Of a DNA stretch of 12,398 bases, positions 5,653 through 12,365 are shown in pieces. This stretch comes from CAWFFV01 sp963814985 (lineage in GTDB: Bacteria; Chloroflexota; Ktedonobacteria; Ktedonobacterales; Ktedonobacteraceae). The notes under the pieces were generated by a model. The model was not told the DNA's origin, made no database searches, and saw only the letters and a list, made by a program, of their open reading frames with translations. Within the stretch, counting starts at the first letter, position 1; each line of letters begins with the position of its first letter. The translations under genes and the position numbers were made by a program. The stretch lies in NCBI GenBank assembly GCA_963814985.1, contig CAWFFV010000110.1, positions 1 to 12,398 on the forward strand. The letters run 5' to 3'.

Positions 5653-6792
5653 TTACCACCATCCTGGTATCGGCGATGCTACATTAGCGAGCGGCGGAGC
5701 AAAGGCAAAGTCAAAGCTACTGGGACAATAGGGATGAGCCGGTCCCGCACCTGGCTGAGGAGGCTGCTTTGCATGTAATGCATCCGTTGCCACCGGGGGA
5801 TTTTGCTTGGGCAGCGCAAATGTTGGAACGGTACCAGGGAGGAACCAATCGCTGGTTTGCACCCCATCGGGATAGGTCACAGTGGCCCATTGCAAGCCAC
5901 CTGGATTTGTAAAGTCACGAATGGGGTGATCCTGTTCCGCTACCAACATCGAGTCATGCCAGATCGGAGCAGCACCCTGCACGCCTGTTATTGCCCTCGA
6001 CATAGGCGTATTATCGTTATTGCCAGCCCAGACTCCCATAACATAATCAGTGGTATAACCAACCGTCCAGTTATCATGGAAATCATTAGTGGTGCCAGTT
6101 TTGACGGCGGCTGGTCGCACTGAGCCACGATTGCCGTTCCAGCAATCAGCCTGTGAGTTCGAGTACAGTTGCAGCACATTACAATCAAAAAACTCAGGAG
6201 TACGTGATGGGTTATCGCTTAACACATTGGTCATCATATAGGCAAGTTGGGGACTGAGTACCTGTTTACCATGATCAAGCTTATGTACATACGTTTGATG
6301 AGTTGTTGCAAAAACTACCTTATCAACAGTATAGTATGGAACATGTACTCCGCCGTTGGCAAACGTACCATAAGCCGAGGTATGATCGATCAGGTGCACT
6401 CCCAGGCCACCTAGAACTAATGAATAACCCGGTGTCCCTTGATAGCTGCTAAGTCCCATATCTTGTGCCGTCTTCATAGCATTATCGATCCCTACATGCT
6501 GTAACACCTTCACGGCTGGAATGTTCAGCAAGTTCTGCAAGGCACAGCGCAGGGTCATATGCCCATGATAGCCCAGGTCATAGTTTTGTGGTGTATACGT
6601 GGGTGGATCACCGCCAGGTAAGGAAATTGTTATCGGTACGTCATTAATGGCTTGCGCAGGTGATGCCCCTTGCTCAAAGGCGGTCACATAGACATATGGC
6701 TTAAATGAAGAGCCTGGTTGACGGTAGCCCTGAGTTGCTACATCGTACTGTCCTCCAATACTCGCATTATTGTAATCGATACTACCAAGCAA
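5653..6792 (-). CDS. C-terminal part of class A PBP: transpeptidase domain
   Basis: The open frame from TTG 6792 codes 379 residues, but it is the continuation of the upstream frame rather than a separate gene; no ribosome-binding site is evident. The active-site motif SSFK is at 28-31 (QPGSSFKPYVY, nucleophile Ser28). KTGTT is at 231-235. The expected SxN motif falls at 88-90 in CALQNLLNIPAVK and reads L-L-N, so the serine is replaced by leucine (codon TTG at 6531-6529, one base from TCG). The tail after about 320 is Pro/Ala-rich and ends PIPGWW. Without the upstream part it lacks a membrane anchor and signal, so by itself it would stay in the cytoplasm. Confidence 0.75.
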   Translation of the reverse strand: MLGSIDYNNASIGGQYDVATQGYRQPGSSFKPYVYVTAFEQGASPAQAINDVPITISLPGGDPPTYTPQNYDLGYHGHMTLRCALQNLLNIPAVKVLQHVGIDNAMKTAQDMGLSSYQGTPGYSLVLGGLGVHLIDHTSAYGTFANGGVHVPYYTVDKVVFATTHQTYVHKLDHGKQVLSPQLAYMMTNVLSDNPSRTPEFFDCNVLQLYSNSQADCWNGNRGSVRPAAVKTGTTNDFHDNWTVGYTTDYVMGVWAGNNDNTPMSRAITGVQGAAPIWHDSMLVAEQDHPIRDFTNPGGLQWATVTYPDGVQTSDWFLPGTVPTFALPKQNPPVATDALHAKQPPQPGAGPAHPYCPSSFDFAFAPPLANVASPIPGWW

Positions 6793-6891
6793 CGAGATTA
6801 CAGCTCCCGTATGGAAGTCGATGAGTACCTCTGCGGCATTAGTCAGGTGATAGACGTCACGCAGTTCCGCAATATGGTCCTGGGCAATTTT

Positions 6892-8319
6892 TTAAATCTT
6901 GTCCTGTAGCGCAATATTGAGCGTTGTTGTGACAATCATATCTGAACGAGACAGCTGCTCACGCGTGAGATGGTAAGTTTGCTCGAGTTGTGAGAGCACA
7001 AAGTTGACAAAGTGCGGTGCTCGATCGCGCAGACTGGTGGGACGCTTGAAGAAGTTGGGACGTTGCGCTTCTTTAAGTGCATCGAGAGCCTGCACATTAG
7101 TGATATAGTGCTGATTGACCATGAGATCCAGCACAACCTGGAAACGCTGCAACCCCGCCTCGGGATAGATTAGTGGGTCGTTCGCAGAAGGTGAACTGGG
7201 AATTCCCGCCAGCATGGCAGCCTGTGCGATATCCAATTGCATAGCAGCGGTTTTCCCAGGCTGATCTTCCAGACCGAAGTAAAGTGTTGCCGCTGCATCG
7301 ATACCATAAGCCTGCTCCCCATAGTAGATACTATTCAGGTACATTTCCATAATATCGTGCTTGGTATAGTGGCTATTTAGCTCAGGTGTCAGCACAATTT
7401 CCTGGAGCTTGCGGTCAATGCTTGTCTCATTTCCTACAATAAGATTTTTGATAAGCTGCTGTGTAATCGTGCTACCACCCTCGACTACATGCCCACTACG
7501 CAAATCTTGCAAAGCGGCCTGAATGATACGTAAGATATCAATACCCGAGTTGGTCCAGAAGTCTTTATCTTCAGTGGCAACTGTCGCGTTGACCAGAATT
7601 GGCGCTACCTGATCCAGGGTAACGGTAGTATGAACTCCCTGGTCGGCCAACTGAGCAATCATTACACCCTGACTATCATACATTTTGAGATTGTCACGCG
7701 GCATCAGGTCGTGCAATGTGAGCAGACGCGGTATATATTTGGCCTGCGTATCACTATAAAAACGAAAGCCGGCATATGCTGCGACTCCCGACAGCGACAC
7801 AAAGATGACGAGCAGCACGAGTACAACGCTTCCGATAGCTGTCCACTTTCGCCTGGACGCCTGCTGCTCTTCATGTCGATGCTTCCGTGAAAGATGCCGC
7901 ACCCGCGCTTTTCTATGCTGTAACCAGTGGGCAGATGCTATTGCTTCTTCACCAATGGAACTACCTTTCCTTACCCCATGACTCCAGAAAGCCTCTAACT
8001 TCTGAGAGATGCGCCCAAGAGGAGTCTGTCTTATTTCAAGGTCGTCAAATGCCTTAGTAGCAAATTCATTGGGAAAGGGAAGTGGGATAGTTAACATATC
8101 GTCAGGATGGCTAACCTCGTCGGGAGGAGGAAGTGGCATGGTTGGTATATTACCATCATCCAGATCACCCTCATCATCGATGGCTAAAGACGAGATCCCT
8201 TCTTGATTAAGTAGAACAGTAGGCGTATTTTCTGAGGGAGGCTCATCAGCCTCGTGCTGGGTTTGATGATCAGGTTGAGAATGGTTGGCATCCTCCGTAT
8301 TATGATCATAGAGTGACAT
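6892..8319 (-). CDS. N-terminal part of class A PBP: cytoplasmic tail, membrane anchor, GT51 transglycosylase
   Basis: ATG 8319 follows AAGAGGTG at good spacing. The open part codes 475 residues. Residues 1-100 are acidic with three similar Thr-Pro-rich stretches (NTPTVLLNQE, NIPTMPLPPPDE, LTIPLPFPNE), and 136-158 are basic. A membrane helix follows at about 160-186. GT51 motifs are complete: ATEDKDFW with catalytic Glu250, GGSTITQQL at 281-289, RKLQE at 303-307, MYLNSIYYGEQAYGIDAAA from 326. The stretch could therefore be a functional monofunctional transglycosylase even if translation stops at 6892. The frame ends in TTTLNIALQDKI, right at the usual linker into the transpeptidase domain. 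Confidence 0.85.
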   Translation of the reverse strand: MSLYDHNTEDANHSQPDHQTQHEADEPPSENTPTVLLNQEGISSLAIDDEGDLDDGNIPTMPLPPPDEVSHPDDMLTIPLPFPNEFATKAFDDLEIRQTPLGRISQKLEAFWSHGVRKGSSIGEEAIASAHWLQHRKARVRHLSRKHRHEEQQASRRKWTAIGSVVLVLLVIFVSLSGVAAYAGFRFYSDTQAKYIPRLLTLHDLMPRDNLKMYDSQGVMIAQLADQGVHTTVTLDQVAPILVNATVATEDKDFWTNSGIDILRIIQAALQDLRSGHVVEGGSTITQQLIKNLIVGNETSIDRKLQEIVLTPELNSHYTKHDIMEMYLNSIYYGEQAYGIDAAATLYFGLEDQPGKTAAMQLDIAQAAMLAGIPSSPSANDPLIYPEAGLQRFQVVLDLMVNQHYITNVQALDALKEAQRPNFFKRPTSLRDRAPHFVNFVLSQLEQTYHLTREQLSRSDMIVTTTLNIALQDKI

Positions 8320-8493
8320 TCAGACACCTCTTAACTGTGCATCCCAATTCTGCTGATAGCAATAGCATCTATGTCTATAGAATATCAAGAAATGGCAATG
8401 TTTCACAAATTCTTGCTTACGAAATGCATTCTATTACGGGTCCTTCCGTAAACGTTCTGTATTCCCTATTAACATAGACGCATTTCAGAAGAA

Positions 8494-9153
8494 TTAGTTG
8501 CAGGTGATGCCTGAGTAGTCTACCGAGCCAAGCGCTGCCTCAATTAGAGCGGGCAATATCTCGTTAGTGATAGTTTGTATCTGGTAAAGGCTTTCAATCC
8601 AGGGGATATCGTGATCACGCATACCACGTACTTCCGCCAGTTGGAGCACACCCTCATCTATCAGTGTGCGGAAATAGAGAAAAGCACGAACCGCATCTGC
8701 TACCGGTACATGTGATTTAAAAGTAATTGAGCCATATTCTGCTCCTAGCTGGATTGCCTCTCGCTGCAACTCTTCCTTACGGGTTACATCATTGAGGGCA
8801 CGCAACAAGAGATCAAGCACACGGCGTCCCAGACGGCGATAAGCCTCACGGGCAGTATCATCAAAATGCTGATACCACGGCAAGGTATTGAGTGTTCCAT
8901 CGGTGAAGGCAAAACGCACACGCCCAAGCACACTTTGGATCAGCAATTGTGCCGCAGGATTGGGTTTGGGTTCCATCTCCTGACGCAGGCGAGCCTCAAG
9001 ATCCGCTCGCCGGAATCGGCGATGTCCACCGCTGGTGCGACGTGAAGGGAGTTCATTACGATCAGCCCACATGCGTACCGTCGCAGGATGCATTCCCAAT
9101 ATCTCAGCAGCCTGACGTAAACTCATCCACTCTTCCTCTGTTTGTGATGACAA
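8494..9153 (-). CDS. MerR/excisionase-type helix-turn-helix regulator with C-terminal helical domain
   Basis: The start is TTG 9153: AGGAGGT (9166-9160) lies six bases upstream, a far better site than those before the other in-frame starts ATG 9183 or TTG 9204. This gives 219 residues. Residues 9-55 hold the DNA-binding domain, WMSLRQAAEILGMHPATVRM, then WADRNELPSRRTSGGHRRFR, the standard MerR/excisionase (HTH_17) recognition pattern. Residues 70-219 form an all-helical domain without obvious ligand or metal motifs; LDLLLRALNDVTRKEELQRE and the region near HDIPWIESLYQIQ are its most regular parts. It is probably a soluble transcription regulator. A consensus promoter precedes it. It sits between the PBP and kinase genes on the same strand, with its own transcription start; targets are unknown. 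Confidence 0.8.
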   Translation of the reverse strand: MSSQTEEEWMSLRQAAEILGMHPATVRMWADRNELPSRRTSGGHRRFRRADLEARLRQEMEPKPNPAAQLLIQSVLGRVRFAFTDGTLNTLPWYQHFDDTAREAYRRLGRRVLDLLLRALNDVTRKEELQREAIQLGAEYGSITFKSHVPVADAVRAFLYFRTLIDEGVLQLAEVRGMRDHDIPWIESLYQIQTITNEILPALIEAALGSVDYSGITCN

Positions 9154-9166
9154 AACGACACCTCCT
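9151..9166 (-). promoter_or_regulatory. Consensus Shine-Dalgarno deciding a TTG start
   Basis: On the minus strand AGGAGGT (9166-9160), six bases, then TTG (9153-9151). This is the strongest ribosome-binding site in the window and fixes the start of the HTH regulator. Confidence 0.8.
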
Positions 9167-9217
9167 GAGAATTGTGGTTCCATTAACCGCAAACAAGTGT
9201 TCAACTATGTAGCTTGA

Positions 9218-9246
9218 ATTGTATGGAATTCATTGCGTATCGTCAA
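9218..9246 (-). promoter_or_regulatory. Promoter of the HTH regulator
   Basis: The minus strand reads TTGACG (9246-9241), 17 bp, TACAAT (9223-9218). Transcription would begin near 9211, leaving a leader of roughly 58 nt before the TTG start. Confidence 0.7.
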
Positions 9247-9253
9247 GTAGCAA

Positions 9254-10678
9254 CTAGCGAACACGTTCTACCTGGGTTGCTAAGAGTACACCCTGTATCA
9301 GCATAATTAAGGCTACCAGAGCAAATGTATAATTCAGGTTTTGTAGGAGCGAACAAACCAGCACAATACCGAAAAGGGTCAGTAGCATACCTTGATTACC
9401 ACGTAGAAATGGCAGCTTGAGCCAGGTAAGTGAGACCAGAGCAGCCACAAAGAGTCCAATCGCCACAAATTGTGCTGGTAACGCTATATGAGGAGTGGCA
9501 ATCCACTGTTGGACATAAGGAAGAAAATTCGTCTGCCCACTAAAGAGGAGCGGGATACAGGTGATAGCATCTACAAACACGATCAAACGATCCAGCCAAT
9601 TAAATGGACGTGAGAGGCGAAAGAGTGCAATGATGACCGCCAGGACCAGCACAAGAGCAGTGACTTGACTGAGTGTGAACCCAATTCCCTGTGTGCTGGA
9701 CGAAGAGGGAATAATCGACACATCACTCCCAAAGAAGAGCTGGAGCAGGATGCAAGCTATGGTAACAACCAGTACCATCACATGATCCAGACGCAGTACA
9801 AGCTGCTCAACCCATTGAAAACGCTTCTTTGCATTAAGAACTATGCGGTTAATCCAGGCATATTGGCGACCGATGTGCAGAAACACAACGATGGCGGCAA
9901 TCAGCAGCCCACTAACAACGATGAGCATTAATATACGCGCAACCAGTTCGTTGATAGCCACAAGATAGATTTGGGGCAGGTTGATCACAGAAAAGCGCAA
10001 CTGAGTACGTTGGAATTGTCCCTGTGTACCATTATCCCAGGCAGAACCTTGTAAAAGGGTACAGGCGATAGCAACACAAAAGATCACCACACGGTCCAGC
10101 CATGTAAAGTTGCGTCCCAGGCGAAAGAATAGTAGCAGAGTACATAGTGCAAGCCCATAGGCGACAAGTTGATTGACATCCAGGGAATTCAGCACCCGAA
10201 TGCCCAGCAACTTTGTATAAGGGGATTGCTGCACTCCGTCGAGCATCGTTCCCAGGTAATTCTGCAATGGCGCAGAGACAAGAGCCAACAGCAAGAGAGG
10301 TACACGGCTCATACTCGACGATCCCTTCACGAGGAAGAGCCATAGTAGCGCACTCACTCCTGGTACACCAATCAGCACAAGATTGAGTACAACGAGGTTC
10401 AGAGGGCTGGCTCCCTGAATATTGGGCGTGAAGAGCGTGCTCTGGGTGATTTCTTGCAATCCGAAAGCATATTGTAGCCCCATGTAGATGAATGCTACCA
10501 CTAATAACAGTACACGATCTGTCCTTACAAACGGACTCCTGAAACGGAGGAGTGAGACTACAGCCACAACACCCAGGATACCCACAAGCACAAAGTTCGC
10601 TCCTGCATAATCGGTGGATGGGGAAGGAGACGCAATTGCTGAGGCCCAACTGGCCAAAGATAGTTTGCAAAAGAGCAC
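9254..10678 (-). CDS. Integral membrane protein made of repeated two-helix modules (C-terminal part)
   Basis: The protein has 474 residues, almost entirely hydrophobic, ending QVERVR. It is not a recognised transporter family. It is built from diverged modules of 50-85 residues, at about 47-116, 117-187, 188-269, 270-355, 356-420 and 421-470. Each has a short R-x-[FY]-x-W-[LI]-[DN]-R loop (FTWLDR 191-196, YAWINR 273-278, FNWLDR 359-364; weaker FVRTDR 50-55), a helix ending near [AI]C-x-LLQ (for example ACTLLQ 205-210, ACILLQ 309-313, CSLLQ 442-446), a polar loop, and a second helix ending in L-F-R-L. One module (270-300) has an extra WV-E/LRLDH insertion. The first residues (MLFCKL) are an artefact of the frame; coding enters from the upstream frame near 10660. 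The role is probably a membrane sensor or anchor for the kinase. Confidence 0.7.
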   Translation of the reverse strand: MLFCKLSLASWASAIASPSPSTDYAGANFVLVGILGVVAVVSLLRFRSPFVRTDRVLLLVVAFIYMGLQYAFGLQEITQSTLFTPNIQGASPLNLVVLNLVLIGVPGVSALLWLFLVKGSSSMSRVPLLLLALVSAPLQNYLGTMLDGVQQSPYTKLLGIRVLNSLDVNQLVAYGLALCTLLLFFRLGRNFTWLDRVVIFCVAIACTLLQGSAWDNGTQGQFQRTQLRFSVINLPQIYLVAINELVARILMLIVVSGLLIAAIVVFLHIGRQYAWINRIVLNAKKRFQWVEQLVLRLDHVMVLVVTIACILLQLFFGSDVSIIPSSSSTQGIGFTLSQVTALVLVLAVIIALFRLSRPFNWLDRLIVFVDAITCIPLLFSGQTNFLPYVQQWIATPHIALPAQFVAIGLFVAALVSLTWLKLPFLRGNQGMLLTLFGIVLVCSLLQNLNYTFALVALIMLIQGVLLATQVERVR

Positions 10679-11198
10679 AACCTGCAGCGATCGCTGCTAC
10701 GGCCAGATGATCCACCCATGAGAAGCGATCTGCTGGTCTGAGTAGCGATATCACAGCCAAGGTGATGATAAGACCACTCAGAACGTGGTTAAACGTGATG
10801 CTTCTCATGGTTTGCTGCACATCAGGCAACGATTGCAGGGCCACAATAACCGTCAGCATAGCCAGTGAGGTCGCAAGCAGAATGCTACGTGCCAGGGGAT
10901 GAATATTTTTATTGGTACAGGTCACAAGAGTGATCAGGAACAAGAGCATACTAAGATACAGGGCTATTATGGGAGGAGCCGTATGCTGCACATTGAGCAT
11001 ATAGAGGCTACCACCAATCGTTACCATCGGTAGCAATGTAAACAAAGTTACAAAGGATGCTGTCCACACAGGAGGTGTGAAAGAGTGGATGGTCGCATTT
11101 AAATGATATTTTGAAAGAGAAGACATCCAGGCACTTACGCGCTGTGTGCCTTTCCCGGATAATTGCTTGAGAAGGGCAGGCATATAAGCACAAACCAT
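10032..11198 (-). CDS. Integral membrane protein, N-terminal part (real coding to about 10660)
   Basis: The open frame codes 388 residues from ATG 11198, but only about 1-180 look real. Membrane helices lie near 44-68, 74-94, 103-122, 138-153 and 163-180. At 158-164 RFSWVDH begins the first clear copy of the repeated W-[LVI]-[DN]-[RH] module. After QTIFGQLG the frame turns Cys-rich and polar (for example CACGYPGCCGCS), while the overlapping frame continues the membrane protein. The frame change therefore lies at about 10672-10645, possibly the GGG run at 10647-10645. The ATG at 11198 is probably not a true start, since membrane coding continues upstream in another frame. Confidence 0.6.
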   Translation of the reverse strand: MVCAYMPALLKQLSGKGTQRVSAWMSSLSKYHLNATIHSFTPPVWTASFVTLFTLLPMVTIGGSLYMLNVQHTAPPIIALYLSMLLFLITLVTCTNKNIHPLARSILLATSLAMLTVIVALQSLPDVQQTMRSITFNHVLSGLIITLAVISLLRPADRFSWVDHLAVAAIAAGCALLQTIFGQLGLSNCVSFPIHRLCRSELCACGYPGCCGCSLTPPFQESVCKDRSCTVISGSIHLHGATICFRIARNHPEHALHAQYSGSQPSEPRCTQSCADWCTRSECATMALPREGIVEYEPCTSLAVGSCLCAIAELPGNDARRSAAIPLYKVAGHSGAEFPGCQSTCRLWACTMYSATILSPGTQLYMAGPCGDLLCCYRLYPFTRFCLG

Positions 11199-11356
11199 GC
11201 CGCAACCCCACCATAGATATTAGCAAGCAAAGGGATAATTGCTTGTGCCCACCATATGCCCAGTTGTCCAGGTAGCTTGTTGATACGCGTTAGCCAGAGC
11301 ACAGACTGTGCGGCACGAGCCGTCCTGGAGTCATAGAATGCATTCCCCCGTAGTAG
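11138..11356 (-). CDS. Orphan membrane-segment frame bridging kinase and membrane protein
   Basis: This 73-codon stretch has no ATG and only internal GTG, so ordinary ORF finding would miss it. It reads as basic linker then membrane protein: SVLWLTRINKLPGQLGIWWA, QAIIPLLANIYGGVAAWFVL, ICLP. It then loses sense near 11174, exactly where the next frame begins to look like its continuation (LLKQLSGKGTQRVSAWMSSL). It overlaps the end of the kinase C-lobe frame by 26 bases. This is best explained as the coding link between kinase and membrane domain. Alone it has no sensible start or end. Confidence 0.5.
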
Positions 11357-11678
11357 CTATCCCATTTCCATTCAGTGCACTCGTCGCTATAGAAGCCCAT
11401 TGGTTAATGGCCTGTAACACATGGCGGACTTGCTCTGCACTCTCTGGACGCTTATCATCTCTTGTCGCTACCAGCCATTGTATAAGTTTATCGAAGTCAG
11501 TGGGAACCAGCGGATTATAATCCCGAACAGGTCTAAAGTCGAACAGGGTTGGTTTGTTACTCAAGGGATTTTTACCTGTCAGGCAAAAATGGAGAGTGGC
11601 TCCAAGGCTATACAGGTCGGAGCGCGGGCTTGTTTGCTGAACGCCGAACTGCTCTGGCGGGCTAAAACCCTGCGACCC
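11331..11678 (-). CDS. Ser/Thr protein kinase, C-lobe in shifted frame
   Basis: In the next frame, from 11678, the kinase resumes exactly where the N-part ends: GSQGFSPPEQFG (activation segment, P-P-E), then SPRSDLYSLGATLHFCLTG with the conserved Asp, and DDKRPESAEQVRHVLQAI with the conserved C-lobe Arg. Inserting one base in the run GGG/TTTTT (11683-11676) joins the two. There is no start codon or ribosome-binding site for separate translation; TTG 11564 lies inside the domain and is only the first possible start. The frame stops at 11331 soon after the kinase domain, close to a run of five C at 11345-11349 where a shift back would lead into a membrane segment. Confidence 0.8.
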   Translation of the reverse strand, partial: GSQGFSPPEQFGVQQTSPRSDLYSLGATLHFCLTGKNPLSNKPTLFDFRPVRDYNPLVPTDFDKLIQWLVATRDDKRPESAEQVRHVLQAINQWASIATSALNGNGIATTGECIL

Positions 11679-12238
11679 AAAAAGGTAGTATCCTGTTGCT
11701 GTCCCTGTTTAAAGACACGTGCAATACCGAAATCGATCAGGTAGACATGCCCTGCCGCTGAAACCATAACATTTGATGGTTTGAGGTCACGAAAGATGAT
11801 AGGGGACGGTCGCTGGTGAAGATAGGCCAGTACATCACACAACTGAAGAGCATAGCGCAATACCTGATCCACTGGCAAGCGCTGCGCCGTATTCTCGTTG
11901 AGGAGTTGCAAAAGAGTTTTGCCCTCAATAAAATCCATGATAAGGTAAGAACGACCAGCTTCCTCGAAGGAGTCGTGGACGCGTGGCAAATTAGGATGTG
12001 AGAGCTGACCCAATATCTTAGCTTCCAGACGGAAGCGTTCCTGTGCCTCTACCAATTTGTCAGGGCTTAAGTATCCCTGGCTCATCTCTTTGATTGCCAC
12101 AACGCGATTACGAGCATGGGTATCCATCGCCCTATAGACGCAGCCCATTTCCCCCTGACCAGCCAGTTCAACAATCAGGTAGCGCCCCCGAAACAACGAC
12201 TGAGAGGCCAATCGCCCTGTATGGTGCGCAGCACACAT
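11579..12238 (-). CDS. Ser/Thr protein kinase, N-lobe and catalytic loop (frameshifted after DFG)
   Basis: The start is ATG 12238 after AGGAAGGT; the frame is open 14 codons further but with no better site. Kinase motifs, numbered from this start: glycine loop AGQGEMGCVYRA (26-37), ATP-anchoring VAIK Lys50, helix-C Glu72, catalytic loop IIFRDLKPSNVM with R150, D151, K153 and N156 (the usual His is Phe), and DFG at 169-171. All catalytic residues are present. After DTTFLG (about residue 188) the frame is lost; the remaining residues down to the stop at 11579 are out of frame. The kinase would phosphorylate Ser/Thr targets in the cytoplasm. Before the start lies a Cys/His-poor short lead instead of a zinc ribbon. 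Confidence 0.85.
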   Translation of the reverse strand: MCAAHHTGRLASQSLFRGRYLIVELAGQGEMGCVYRAMDTHARNRVVAIKEMSQGYLSPDKLVEAQERFRLEAKILGQLSHPNLPRVHDSFEEAGRSYLIMDFIEGKTLLQLLNENTAQRLPVDQVLRYALQLCDVLAYLHQRPSPIIFRDLKPSNVMVSAAGHVYLIDFGIARVFKQGQQQDTTFLGRRVLARQSSSAFSKQARAPTCIALEPLSIFA

Positions 12239-12335
12239 GTTCACCTTCCTAAAAAAAACCAAAGGGTATATATTTAACATAAAGTATAGTGTGCGTTCTG
12301 GGAGTACAGCCCATTCTTACACCATTTCGTGTGTA

Positions 12336-12365
12336 AGTATAATGGATAAAGCATTTACTAGTCAA
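12336..12365 (-). promoter_or_regulatory. Promoter of the kinase gene
   Basis: The minus strand reads TTGACT (12365-12360), 18 bp, TATACT (12341-12336). The leader to ATG 12238 would be about 90 nt. A 7-bp hairpin (CTTACAC 12316-12322 with GTGTAAG 12331-12337) lies across the expected transcription start and could be an operator. Confidence 0.55.

Larger units (their letters stand above)
5653..8319 (-). pseudogene. Class A penicillin-binding protein (transglycosylase/transpeptidase) interrupted by in-frame TAA
   Basis: Two open stretches in the same frame, 8319-6892 and 6792-5653, are joined by 33 sense codons after a single TAA at 6894-6892. Across the gap the protein reads on naturally (KIAQDHIAELRDVY ... 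EVLIDFHTGAVIS). Full length would be about 888 residues, normal for a class A enzyme with a long cytoplasmic tail. Order: cytoplasmic tail 1-158, membrane helix about 160-186, GT51 transglycosylase about 200-400, transpeptidase about 500-850. The intact enzyme would polymerise and cross-link peptidoglycan outside the membrane. Only a substitution (for example CAA to TAA) explains the stop, since both sides are in frame. Whether the gene is dead, read through, or misread is open. Confidence 0.8.
9254..12238 (-). pseudogene. Ser/Thr kinase fused to a repeat-built membrane domain, broken by four frameshifts
   Basis: Reading down from ATG 12238 the coding frame changes four times: near 11676-11683, near 11345-11349, near 11174-11176 and between about 10672 and 10645. 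At each point the next coding frame is already open. The shifts alternate (one base missing, one extra, one missing, one extra) and each can be placed at a short homopolymer. Correcting them gives one protein of about 994 residues: kinase about 18-280, then more than a dozen membrane helices ending in repeated two-helix modules. No Shine-Dalgarno or intergenic gap separates the pieces, which favours one ancestral gene. Two adjacent genes, kinase and membrane protein, remain possible. The pieces are listed separately below. Confidence 0.65.

Noticed and set aside
8331..8493. Possible gene or terminator between the HTH regulator and the PBP
   Set aside because: Only weak signals: a 6-bp inverted repeat TTACGG/CCGTAA (8434-8451) without a T-run and poor promoter-like boxes; not enough to call.
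10032..10650. Cys-rich C-terminal part of the frame from 11198 as a metal-binding domain
   Set aside because: It is the wrong-frame reading of the repeat membrane protein, whose true frame in this interval is strongly hydrophobic and repeated.
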